Below, piece by piece: positions 8,702 to 16,449 of a stretch of 64,000 nucleotides of DNA (position 1 is its first letter; each line of letters starts with the position of its first letter). The position numbers and the translations under genes were made by a program. This DNA comes from Rhizobium sp. BK196 (GTDB lineage: Bacteria; Pseudomonadota; Alphaproteobacteria; Rhizobiales; Rhizobiaceae), in contig NZ_JACHZB010000003.1 of NCBI RefSeq assembly GCF_014193255.1, positions 496,001 to 560,000 on the forward strand, read 5' to 3'. The notes under the pieces are model-generated. The model had not been told where the DNA came from. It was given only the letters and a program-made list of their open reading frames with translations, and searched no databases.

Positions 8702-8776
8702 TCAACGCATAGCGACGGCGTCGATGCCGATGTGGTCGGCATATTCGGCGGCGTGATCGAGATCGTGGAAGACCAT
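8702..8776 (-). CDS. Possible 24-residue small protein or gene remnant after lrp
   Basis: Frame reading MVFHDLDHAAEYADHIGI..., with codon choice (GTC, TTC, CAC, GAT, CTC) like real genes here. It starts 28 bp past the lrp stop and reads in the +1 frame relative to lrp. It could be a coupled micro-ORF or the tail of a decayed gene. No good ribosome site is seen. Confidence 0.3.
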   Translation of the reverse strand: MVFHDLDHAAEYADHIGIDAVAMR

Positions 8777-8804
8777 GATGGTGGTGCGTCGACTTTCGGG
8801 GGCA

Positions 8805-9278
8805 TCAACTGCCTTCGGGCAGCTTCAGCGGTCCATGTGTCTTGATGCTGCGGATAGCGAAATTCGACCTGATATCCGTGACGTTCGGCAGAGTCAGCAG
8901 CGTCTCCGTCAGCAACCGCTCGTAGGCGGAGAGATCTTCGACCACCACTTCCGCCAGGAAGTCCGCCGTGCCTGAAATCAGGAAGCAGGAGACGATCTCG
9001 GGAATGGCGAGCAGTGCTGCCTGCTGCGCCTCGGAATTCTCCTTGCTGTGACGGGCGACCTTGAACTCGACGAAGACGGTGAGACCAAGGCCGACCTCCT
9101 TGCGGTCGATATCGGCCGTATAGCGGCGGATGACGCCGAGCTTTTCAAGGTTGCGGATGCGGCGCAGGCAAGGTGACGGCGAGAGGTTCACCTTCTCGGC
9201 GATTTCGACATTGGTGGCACGCGCATCCTCCTGCAGGCACTTCAGGATGGCGATATCGAATTTATCGAGATTTGGCAT
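8805..9278 (-). CDS. Lrp/AsnC family transcriptional regulator
   Basis: Feast/famine regulator, 157 aa. The N-terminal HTH runs from LDKFDIAILKCLQEDAR through NVEIAEKVNLSPSPCLRRI, which includes the family's recognition helix. The C-terminal RAM/ligand domain has the glycine region ISGTADFLAEVVV. The ATG at 9278 gives the canonical N-terminus; a longer frame from 9326 adds non-conserved residues. It is divergent from an EamA exporter 145 bp away, a layout typical of Lrp-type regulators that induce an amino-acid exporter. Confidence 0.92.
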   Translation of the reverse strand: MPNLDKFDIAILKCLQEDARATNVEIAEKVNLSPSPCLRRIRNLEKLGVIRRYTADIDRKEVGLGLTVFVEFKVARHSKENSEAQQAALLAIPEIVSCFLISGTADFLAEVVVEDLSAYERLLTETLLTLPNVTDIRSNFAIRSIKTHGPLKLPEGS

Positions 9279-9423
9279 AATTGCGAAACTCGCCGGCATG
9301 AATTGGCAGAACATTGCGCGTATCATGTTTTTCGAGCCATAGATAGCAAGGACATGCTTCGGCGCTTGGCGCTAATGTTCTTTTCAACCGGACGACATCC
9401 GGAACGGAGGAAAGGACAGAACG

Positions 9424-10329
9424 ATGAGCACGATCGCATTTTCCAATGAGAAGTCACCTTCGCAGGGACTGGGTTATGCCGCCGGCACCGTGACGGTGCT
9501 GATCTGGTCGACATGGTTTCTGGCGACGCGCCACAGCGCTGCGACGCCGCTCGGCTCGCTCGATATCGGCCTCATCCGCTTCGGCATTCCGGCACTCGCA
9601 CTTTCGCCTGTCTGGATGAAAACCGGCTTGTTGCCGAAGGGCCTGCCGCTGCATCTGCTGGCGATCATGGTCGCCGGCTGCGGCGCGATCTTCTTCCTGG
9701 TGACGACGCTTGCCATTCATTCCACACCGGCCGCCTCGTCAGGCATCCTGCTCGGCGGCTCCATGCCGCTCGCCACCGCCTTGATCGGCATTCTGCTCTT
9801 CGGCGAACGGCCGGATGCCACGCGGATTGCCGGGCTAATAGCGATCGTCGCCGGTGTGCTGATCCTGCTGGTGCGCAGCCTTGCCGATGCTTCCCTGCCC
9901 TGGACGAGCTTCGTGCTGCTGCCGGCAGGCGCCGTTCTCTGGGCAAGCTATACCCATGCCTTCCGCCGCTCGGGTCTGACGGCCATTCAGGCGAGCGCGC
10001 TGATCGCGGTCTGGTCCTTCCTGATCATGGCTGCGCTGGCACTGGTCTTCGGCATCTCGCTGCCGCAAGCCTCGCTTCCGGACGTCGGCTTGCAGGTGCT
10101 GAGCCAGGGCATTCTTTCCGGTCTCGTTGCCATGGTCGCCTATGGCACGGCGGTGCGCACCCTGGGCGGAACACAGGCTGCCGCCTTTACAGCACTGACG
10201 CCGGTGCTGGCCACGCTCGGCGGCGGCTTCCTGCTCGGCGAGCAGATGGGCCTTGCCGAAATCAGTGCCGCCGTGATCACCGGCATCGGTGTCGCACTTT
10301 CGACCGGCATCGCTGCCAAGCGCCGCTGA
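9424..10329 (+). CDS. EamA/DMT family transporter
   Basis: Ten-helix drug/metabolite transporter, 301 aa, with two EamA repeats (about 15-145 and 155-295). The repeat ends carry LLFGERPDATRIAGL and LLGEQMGLAEISAAVIT, the E-containing helix starts typical of the family. GGAGGAAAGG precedes the ATG. It is divergent from an Lrp-type regulator and likely under its control. Amino-acid or metabolite export is inferred from context only. Confidence 0.88.
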   Translation: MSTIAFSNEKSPSQGLGYAAGTVTVLIWSTWFLATRHSAATPLGSLDIGLIRFGIPALALSPVWMKTGLLPKGLPLHLLAIMVAGCGAIFFLVTTLAIHSTPAASSGILLGGSMPLATALIGILLFGERPDATRIAGLIAIVAGVLILLVRSLADASLPWTSFVLLPAGAVLWASYTHAFRRSGLTAIQASALIAVWSFLIMAALALVFGISLPQASLPDVGLQVLSQGILSGLVAMVAYGTAVRTLGGTQAAAFTALTPVLATLGGGFLLGEQMGLAEISAAVITGIGVALSTGIAAKRR

Positions 10330-10345
10330 GCATTCGCCCAAAACA

Positions 10346-10380
10346 AAGCCGCCGACAGCGATCCGCTGCGGCGGCTTTTT
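10346..10380. terminator. Bidirectional Rho-independent terminator
   Basis: AAGCCGCCG-CAGCG pairs with CGCTG-CGGCGGCTT and is followed by TTT. The complement strand also reads into a short U-run. It sits between the convergent EamA transporter and L,D-transpeptidase genes and can serve both. Confidence 0.85.
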
Positions 10381-10403
10381 GTATACCTGTTCGGGCCTAA
10401 GCC

Positions 10404-11024
10404 TCAGGCTGCCGCCTGGATGACGACGACCCTGGCGCCAACTTCGACGCGGCTGTAGAGGTCGATCACATCGTGGTTCATCATGCGGATGCAGCCGCTC
10501 GACATGGCAAGGCCGATTGATTGCGGCTGGTTGGTGCCGTGGATCCGAAAATGCGTGTCGTTACCGCCGCGATAGAGATACATGGCGCGCGCACCGAGCG
10601 GATTGTTCGGGCCGCCCGGCATGCCGGCGGCAAGCTTGCGATAACGCTCCTCGCGACGCTGCATGTTTTCCGTTGGCGTCCAGCTCGGCCATTCCGCCTT
10701 GCGGCCGACATAGGCATTGCCGGCGAAGGCAAGACCCTCGCGGCCGACACCGACGCCGTAACGCATCGCGCGGCCATCCCCGATAATGTAATAGGCCCGC
10801 CGCGCCGGCGTATCGACGATGATAGTGCCCGGCGCATAGTCGCCCTCATAGGCGACTTCGGTGCGACGCAGCTCCGGCTTGATCTGATCGATGGGCACCT
10901 GCCTCAGCGGGAATTTCTCATCCGGAAGGGCGGCATAATTCGTCTGGCTGTTCAGAGTGGTCGAAGAGCAACCGGCGACAAAGAGGGGCAGAGCGATCAG
11001 GAAGCCCCGGCGCGAGATCGTCAT
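10404..11024 (-). CDS. L,D-transpeptidase (YkuD domain) lipoprotein
   Basis: Periplasmic peptidoglycan cross-linking or protein-anchoring enzyme, 206 aa. The signal peptide has a twin-arginine-like SRRGFL and a lipobox FVAGC with Cys19, so it is probably lipid-anchored. The catalytic motif IHGTNQPQSIGLAMSSGCIR places His162 and Cys178. Rhizobiales have many such enzymes and rely heavily on L,D cross-links. Convergent with the EamA transporter through a shared terminator. Whether it forms 3-3 links or attaches outer-membrane proteins cannot be told. Confidence 0.92.
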   Translation of the reverse strand: MTISRRGFLIALPLFVAGCSSTTLNSQTNYAALPDEKFPLRQVPIDQIKPELRRTEVAYEGDYAPGTIIVDTPARRAYYIIGDGRAMRYGVGVGREGLAFAGNAYVGRKAEWPSWTPTENMQRREERYRKLAAGMPGGPNNPLGARAMYLYRGGNDTHFRIHGTNQPQSIGLAMSSGCIRMMNHDVIDLYSRVEVGARVVVIQAAA

Positions 11025-11236
11025 GAACGTGTCCTTAGTGCGTCAAGAAGATGTCGCAAGCTAAGGAGATTATGGTTAATGAAATGATAAATGAGCGGAA
11101 CGAAAAGAGATAACGAATGCGTTATCAGGTATAAGCAGCGCACTACTCGACGATTGCCTGAGAGTTACTCGACAGCGCAGGAAAATTCTCATCACCTTTT
11201 CGGCGCCGGATTTACGGCGCCGAAAACCACGCGACC

Positions 11237-12901
11237 TTACATATTCGGATAGACCGGCCCTTCGCCACCTTGCGGGGGCACCCAGTTGATGTTCTGGTTG
11301 GGGTCCTTGATGTCGCAGGTCTTGCAGTGGACGCAGTTCTGGGCGTTGATGACGAAGGTCTCTTCGCCGTCATTTTCCACCCATTCGTAGACCCCGGCCG
11401 GACAGTAGCGGGTCGACGGGCCGGCATAGACGCCGAGCTCGGAAGATTTCTGCAGCGCCATGTCCTTCACCTGAAGATGGACCGGCTGGTCCTCTTCATG
11501 GTTGGTGTTCGACAGGAAGACGGAGGACAGGCGGTCGAAGGTCAGCACACCATCCGGCTTCGGATAGTCGATCTTCCTGTGCTGCGAGGCAGGCTCCAGC
11601 GAGGCGGCGTCGGTCTTGCCATGACCAAGGGTGCCGAAGAAGGAGAAGCCGAAGAGCTGGTTCGTCCACATGTCGAGACCGCCGAGAGCCACGCCGACGG
11701 CCGTGCCGAACTTCGACCAGAGCGGCTTGACGTTGCGCACGCGCTTCAGGTCCTTGCCGATATCGCTCTTGCGCCAGTCGTTTTCGATCTCGACCACTTC
11801 GTCATTGGCACGGCCCGATGCAATCGCTGCGGCGATACGGTCAGCCGCCATCATGCCTGAGAGCACGGCATTGTGGCTGCCCTTGATGCGCGGCACGTTG
11901 ACGAAACCCGCCGAACAGCCGATCAGCGCACCGCCAGGGAAGGAAAGCTTCGGCACCGACTGATAGCCGCCTTCGGTGATGGCGCGCGCACCATAGGAGA
12001 GGCGCTTGCCGCCCTCGAAGGTACCGCGGATCGCCGGATGCGTCTTGAAGCGCTGGAATTCCTCGAAGGGGTAGAGATAGGGGTTCTTGTAGTTCAGGTG
12101 GACGACGAAGCCGACGGCGACGAGATTGTCTTCCAGGTGATAGAGGAACGAGCCGCCACCCGTCGACATGCCGAGAGGCCAGCCGAAGGAATGCTGCACG
12201 AGGCCTCGGCTGTGGTTCTCGGGCTTCACCTCCCAGAGCTCTTTGATGCCGATGCCGAATTTCTGCGGCTCGCGATCCTTCTGCAAGTCGAACTTGGCGA
12301 TCAGCTGCTTGGCGAGTGAACCGCGCACACCCTCTCCAACAAGCACATATTTGCCCATGAGCGCCATGCCACGCGCATAGTTCGGGCCGGGCTCGCCATT
12401 TTTCTCGATGCCCATGTCGCCCGTCGCAACACCGATGACGGCGCCCTCATCGTTGTAGAGCACTTCGGTGGCGGCAAAGCCGGGATAGATCTCGACGCCG
12501 AGTTCCTCCGCCTTCGTCGCCAGCCAGCGACAGACAAGCCCAAGCGATACGATGTAATTGCCATGATTGCTCATCAGCGGCGGCATCATGATGTTCGGCA
12601 GACGGATGGAACCGGCCGGGCCGAGCAGCAGGAAATGATCGTCCTTGACTTCGGTCTTGAAGGGATGGTCGCTTTCGCTGCGCCAGCCGGGCAGCAGGCG
12701 GTCGATACCGATGGGGTCGACGACGGCGCCGGAGAGGATATGGGCGCCGACTTCAGCGCCCTTTTCCAGGACGACGACGGAAAGTTCCGGATTGACCTGC
12801 TTCAGGCGGATGGCGGCCGAAAGGCCGGCCGGACCGGCGCCGACGATCACCACGTCGAATTCCATGCTCTCGCGTTCCGGCAGCTCAGTCATTTCAGTCA
12901 T
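11237..12901 (-). CDS. Electron transfer flavoprotein-ubiquinone oxidoreductase
   Basis: Membrane-associated flavin/Fe-S enzyme, 554 aa, that passes electrons from ETF (fatty-acid and branched-chain amino-acid dehydrogenases) to ubiquinone. The FAD loop DVVIVGAGPAGLSAAIRL is at about residues 17-34. The C-terminal ferredoxin-like part has RYCPAGVYEW and CVHCKTC with the 4Fe-4S cysteines, ending in GGEGPVYPNM as in known ETF-QO. The ATG at 12901 is chosen from several near methionines. A LiuR-like box lies in the divergent promoter region shared with the SDR gene. Confidence 0.95.
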   Translation of the reverse strand: MTEMTELPERESMEFDVVIVGAGPAGLSAAIRLKQVNPELSVVVLEKGAEVGAHILSGAVVDPIGIDRLLPGWRSESDHPFKTEVKDDHFLLLGPAGSIRLPNIMMPPLMSNHGNYIVSLGLVCRWLATKAEELGVEIYPGFAATEVLYNDEGAVIGVATGDMGIEKNGEPGPNYARGMALMGKYVLVGEGVRGSLAKQLIAKFDLQKDREPQKFGIGIKELWEVKPENHSRGLVQHSFGWPLGMSTGGGSFLYHLEDNLVAVGFVVHLNYKNPYLYPFEEFQRFKTHPAIRGTFEGGKRLSYGARAITEGGYQSVPKLSFPGGALIGCSAGFVNVPRIKGSHNAVLSGMMAADRIAAAIASGRANDEVVEIENDWRKSDIGKDLKRVRNVKPLWSKFGTAVGVALGGLDMWTNQLFGFSFFGTLGHGKTDAASLEPASQHRKIDYPKPDGVLTFDRLSSVFLSNTNHEEDQPVHLQVKDMALQKSSELGVYAGPSTRYCPAGVYEWVENDGEETFVINAQNCVHCKTCDIKDPNQNINWVPPQGGEGPVYPNM

Positions 12902-13052
12902 CAATCCGTCTCCGCTCGGCCTTCTCAAGGCCGTTCATCCCCATTCTAAGCTATTCTCTTGTCAAAACCGGAAAACATTGTCGAGCCGGGAAGCGACAGC
13001 CAATCCTCCAATTCGCACAATGATATTCCCTAACACAAAAGATTATATAACG

Positions 13053-13068
13053 CTTACGTTAACGTCAA
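13053..13068. promoter_or_regulatory. LiuR-like (MerR family) box
   Basis: Near-palindrome CTTACGTTAACGTCAA with a perfect ACGTTAACGT core, in the 255-bp space between the divergent ETF-QO and SDR genes. Proteobacterial LiuR sites, which control branched-chain amino-acid and acyl-CoA catabolism including ETF genes, have this core. No LiuR gene is in the window. Confidence 0.5.
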
Positions 13069-13156
13069 TTATTTGAGGGCCGTGAAAGCGCCTCTTCGAG
13101 CTTTTCTTTCACGGGACTTGCGCCTTATAGAGAGGCGACAGGAAATGGAGGAAGTC

Positions 13157-13945
13157 ATGGATCTCGGCATCAAAGGCAAACGCGCACTCGTACTGGCTTC
13201 CTCGCGCGGCCTCGGGCTCGGCATTGCGAAGGCGCTGGCGCAGGAAGGGGCAAACGTTCTCCTTTGCGGCCGCAGCGGCGAGCAGCTCGAAACCAATTGC
13301 AAGGCGATCAACGCCGAAGGCAAAGGCAAGGCCGACTGGATTTGGGCCGACCTTTCCGATGATAATTTCGTCCAGACCGTCACGGCTGCCGTCCAGGAGA
13401 AGTTCGGCGGGCTCGATATCCTCGTCAACAATACCGGTGGCCCGACGCCCGGCACGACCGAGGACATGACGCCGGAAAAGCTCGAAACCTATTTCCTTTC
13501 GATGGTGGCGCGCGTCATCACGCTCACCAACGCGCTTCTTCCCGGCATGAAGGCGCAGGGCTGGGGTCGCATTTTGACGGTCGCCTCTTCAGGCGTGATC
13601 GAGCCGATCGCCAATCTGGCGCTGTCGAACACGCTGCGCCCGGCCCTTGCCGGCTGGAGCAAGACGCTGGCATCGGAAGTGGCCGGCCATGGCGTCACCA
13701 CCAACCTGCTGCTGCCCGGCAGCATCCTCACCGCGCGGCTCGACGATCTCGATGGTGCCGCCGCAAAGCGGACCGGCAAGAGCGTCGAAGACATCCGCAC
13801 AGAGAAGAAAGCGCGCATTCCGGTCGGGCGGTACGGCAAGGTCGAGGAATTCGCCGCAACGGCCGCCTTCCTCTGCAGCCAGCCGGCAAGTTACATCACC
13901 GGCTCGCTGATCCGTTGCGACGGCGGTGCGGCGCGTTCCGTCTGA
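13157..13945 (+). CDS. SDR family oxidoreductase, 3-oxoacyl-ACP reductase-like
   Basis: Short-chain dehydrogenase, 262 aa. The nucleotide loop is VLASSRGLGLGIAKAL (variant of TGxxxGxG) and ILVNNTGGPTPG follows at about residue 88. Where classical SDRs have YxxxK this protein reads SNTLRPALAGWSK, so the catalytic tyrosine is missing; this is a known feature of the BKR-like atypical subgroup. GGAGG lies 5 nt upstream of the ATG. Substrate unknown. The shared LiuR-like box hints at acyl-CoA or branched-chain metabolism. Confidence 0.88.
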   Translation: MDLGIKGKRALVLASSRGLGLGIAKALAQEGANVLLCGRSGEQLETNCKAINAEGKGKADWIWADLSDDNFVQTVTAAVQEKFGGLDILVNNTGGPTPGTTEDMTPEKLETYFLSMVARVITLTNALLPGMKAQGWGRILTVASSGVIEPIANLALSNTLRPALAGWSKTLASEVAGHGVTTNLLLPGSILTARLDDLDGAAAKRTGKSVEDIRTEKKARIPVGRYGKVEEFAATAAFLCSQPASYITGSLIRCDGGAARSV

Positions 13946-13954
13946 CTGATTGCA

Positions 13955-14836
13955 TTATCCGGCATGGGCCGAAGCAGCGGCCCATGCCGTGACGCTATCG
14001 ATCTTTGCGCCGATATAGGCGGGATCATCCGCAAGTTCGGCGAGTTCGGACAGGCGATGGAAGCCGGTCAGAATGGCGATGCGCCGACGGTCGAGCCGGC
14101 GACCTGTCAGCGTCTCATAGGCCGAGACGATACGCGCCGTCAGATCGGGTGAGATGAAGTTCGAATAGATGAATTCCTGATGCAGCGGCCCGAAGCCGGA
14201 ATCGGCGAAGTCATAGAGACCGTTCAGCCTGCCCGCAGCATGATCGAAGGCCATATTCCAGCCGTGACCGTCGAAGAAGCCGTAGGTGTTGCCGTAAGGA
14301 TCAGGAGGCAATGCCTGGAAATCCCAGATGATCTTTTCCGCATAGCTTGCCAATTCAGAGGATAACAGCGGCAGGGCCTTGTCCCTGACGGTCTCGGGCG
14401 ATTGCCACGGCAGGATCGGCCCGGCACCAAGCGCACGCATGCGGTCGTCATCGAGATCATGCAGTTCGGCATAGAAGCGGGCGAGATCGTCGCCGAGACG
14501 CTGGCGGGCCGCGTTCGGCAGAGCCTCATAATCGTCGGTGATGAGATGTTCGCCTTGGATCTTGGCGTGGCTGGAGAAGATCGGCGGGCCGTCATGGATG
14601 CGCATATCGGGGACCGCGATCGACAGCGACGGCCCAAGGATGCCGAGAAGGGCGGCCTCCTTCAGCAGCGCCCGTTCGGCGGCCGGATTGCGCGGAAACT
14701 TGAAGATCAGGCGGTCATCTACATCGATGGCTATCGAGTCCCAGCCCTTCGTCGCGAGCCTGAAAACGGAAGCCGTAAGCTCCGGAAAGATGTTGGTGAT
14801 GAGTGAGCGAAATTCACCGGCATTCAACTCAGCCAT
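13955..14836 (-). CDS. Aminoglycoside phosphotransferase/choline kinase-like protein
   Basis: Protein of the APH phosphotransferase superfamily, 293 aa. The N-lobe shows RLATKGWDSIAIDVDDRLIFKFPR with the ATP-contact lysine. The catalytic-loop region is degenerate compared with HxDxxxxN, reading FFDGHGWNMAFD, followed by LYDFADSGFGP where the metal-binding Asp is expected. The ATG at 14836 is used because upstream residues look non-conserved. The acceptor is unknown; it need not be an antibiotic. Confidence 0.75.
   Translation of the reverse strand: MAELNAGEFRSLITNIFPELTASVFRLATKGWDSIAIDVDDRLIFKFPRNPAAERALLKEAALLGILGPSLSIAVPDMRIHDGPPIFSSHAKIQGEHLITDDYEALPNAARQRLGDDLARFYAELHDLDDDRMRALGAGPILPWQSPETVRDKALPLLSSELASYAEKIIWDFQALPPDPYGNTYGFFDGHGWNMAFDHAAGRLNGLYDFADSGFGPLHQEFIYSNFISPDLTARIVSAYETLTGRRLDRRRIAILTGFHRLSELAELADDPAYIGAKIDSVTAWAAASAHAG
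13961..13988. terminator. Hairpin at the SDR/kinase convergent junction
   Basis: GGCATGGGCC - N8 - GGCCCATGCC, a perfect 10-bp stem lying inside the last codons of the convergent kinase gene and 15 bp after the SDR stop. It has no U-run but may stop readthrough from the SDR side. Confidence 0.5.
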
Positions 14837-15031
14837 GACTGCCTGCCTCTGCGTTTTCCAGGTTCCATCCCGCGCGAGATCTGCAGTGCAGCTCAAAAGT
14901 GGTTCGCCAATGCAGTCTGCGCTTGGCAGGTCACCAGGTGGACGACGCTGCCTACCCAAATATATATTAGTATAGCTTGAATATTACAGGATGTTCATTA
15001 CGAAAATTTAAGCCGTTATAACTGGTTAGTG

Positions 15032-15060
15032 ATCACCGCGGGGGTGATTATGTCTTTTTT
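15032..15060 (+). terminator. Hairpin plus T-run in the RND operon leader
   Basis: ATCACC - N5 - GGTGAT (15032-15048) followed by TCTTTTTT ending at 15060, 72 bp before the RND adaptor start. It could end stray upstream transcription or act as a leader attenuator. The stem is short. Confidence 0.35.
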
Positions 15061-15132
15061 GCGCCGCAATATAGGCGGCTCAATCAGCGTAGAAAATCAT
15101 GCAATCTGCCCAAGACAAAACCGGTCTCGCCC

Positions 15133-16449
15133 ATGAAGAAATTTTTCTGGATCACCGTCAGCATTATAGCCGTGGCCGCAGTTGGCTTCTGGCAGTTCGG
15201 GGATAAAATCCCCTATGCGTCCGATATCCCCTATCTGTCACAGCTCATCGACAAACCTGAGGGCGGGCAGCATAGCGGCCATCAGCAGGCGCAGGCCGAT
15301 CAGGCCCAAAGCGGCGGCGGGCAGCAGGGTGGTCAACAGCAGGGTGGCGGGCGCAGGCGCGGTGCCGGTGGCCCCACTATGGTCAAGACCGTGGCAGCCG
15401 TGAAGGCCGCTCTGCCCATGGATGTGACGGCGACCGGCTGGGCCGATGCCGAGAATAATACGACGATTGCCGCGCAGGAACAGGGCCTCGTCGTCAGCAT
15501 CGAAGCCGAAGACGGTGCGACGGTCAAGGAAGGCGACCTGATCGCCAAGCTGGACGACCGCACGGCAAAGGCCGCCGTCGACAAGGACAATGCGATGATC
15601 GTGCGCGATACGGCAACGCTCGCAGAATCCGAGACGGCGCTGACCCGGGCGCAGGACCTCTTCAACCAGAAGGCCGGAACCCAGCAGAGCCTCGATCAGG
15701 CCAAGGCTGCCCGTGATACTGCGGCCGCAACCGTCGAAGCCGACAAGGCTACGCTCGCCTCGGACCAGGTCATCCTCGAGCATACCGATATTCGTGCGCC
15801 TTTCGACGGCAGGCTCGGCGATATCGCCCTCAGCAAGGGCGCTTTCGTCAATGCCGGTGCGGCCATCGTCACCATTGCCAAATACGATCCGATCTATGTG
15901 AAGTTCCACCTGCAGGAACGTTACCTGCGTGAACTGAAGAAAGCGCTGGCCGTCGGTCCGGTCGAAGTCAGCACGGCACCCAATTCCACCAAGGGAAAGG
16001 TGCGCAAGGGCGAGATCAGCTTCTACGACAACACTGTCGACACCGCATCAGGCACGATCCTTGCCAAAGCGAAGTTCGAAAATGCCTCCGGCGCTCTGTG
16101 GCCCGGCCAGTCGGTCAATATCGTCGTGCATTTCAACAATGACGAGCAGCAGGTGGTCGTGCCGACGGTTGCCGTCAGCCCCGGCCCCGACGGTTTCTTT
16201 GCCTTCGTGGCCAAGGACGGCAAATCGCATCTGACGCCTGTGACCGTCGCCCGCGCCAATGGGGGCTTCACGGCCATCGCGTCAGGCCTTTCGGAGGGCG
16301 ACCACGTGGTCGTCGAAGGCCAGGGCCAGCTCAACGACCAGCAGGCGGTCAGCGAGCAATTCGACGACAAGACGCTTGATGTCGCTTCCGCTGACGTGCC
16401 TCAGCAACAGCAGCAGGCCGAGACGATCGCGGTGGGGGCTCAGCAATGA
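15133..16449 (+). CDS. RND efflux periplasmic adaptor subunit
   Basis: Membrane-fusion protein, 438 aa, linking an RND pump to an outer-membrane channel. It has an N-terminal signal anchor (FFWITVSIIAVAAVGFWQFG), then an unusual Gln/Gly-rich linker (residues 40-78, rich in QQGG). The lipoyl-like half EQGLVVSIEAEDGATVKEGD, a coiled-coil hairpin (about 150-215), and the second half with IRAPFDGRLGDIALSKGAFV follow. Stop and pump start overlap (ATGA), so translation is coupled. No TolC-type gene is next to it. Confidence 0.93.
   Translation: MKKFFWITVSIIAVAAVGFWQFGDKIPYASDIPYLSQLIDKPEGGQHSGHQQAQADQAQSGGGQQGGQQQGGGRRRGAGGPTMVKTVAAVKAALPMDVTATGWADAENNTTIAAQEQGLVVSIEAEDGATVKEGDLIAKLDDRTAKAAVDKDNAMIVRDTATLAESETALTRAQDLFNQKAGTQQSLDQAKAARDTAAATVEADKATLASDQVILEHTDIRAPFDGRLGDIALSKGAFVNAGAAIVTIAKYDPIYVKFHLQERYLRELKKALAVGPVEVSTAPNSTKGKVRKGEISFYDNTVDTASGTILAKAKFENASGALWPGQSVNIVVHFNNDEQQVVVPTVAVSPGPDGFFAFVAKDGKSHLTPVTVARANGGFTAIASGLSEGDHVVVEGQGQLNDQQAVSEQFDDKTLDVASADVPQQQQQAETIAVGAQQ

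Noticed and set aside
8406..8845. Opposite-strand frames that both encode PMHPMHPMQ
   Set aside because: The shared peptide arises because both frames read the same inverted 9-bp repeat arms; the rest lacks coding features.
13955..14836. Aminoglycoside resistance gene
   Set aside because: Only superfamily-level similarity and a degenerate catalytic loop, so antibiotic modification is not supported.
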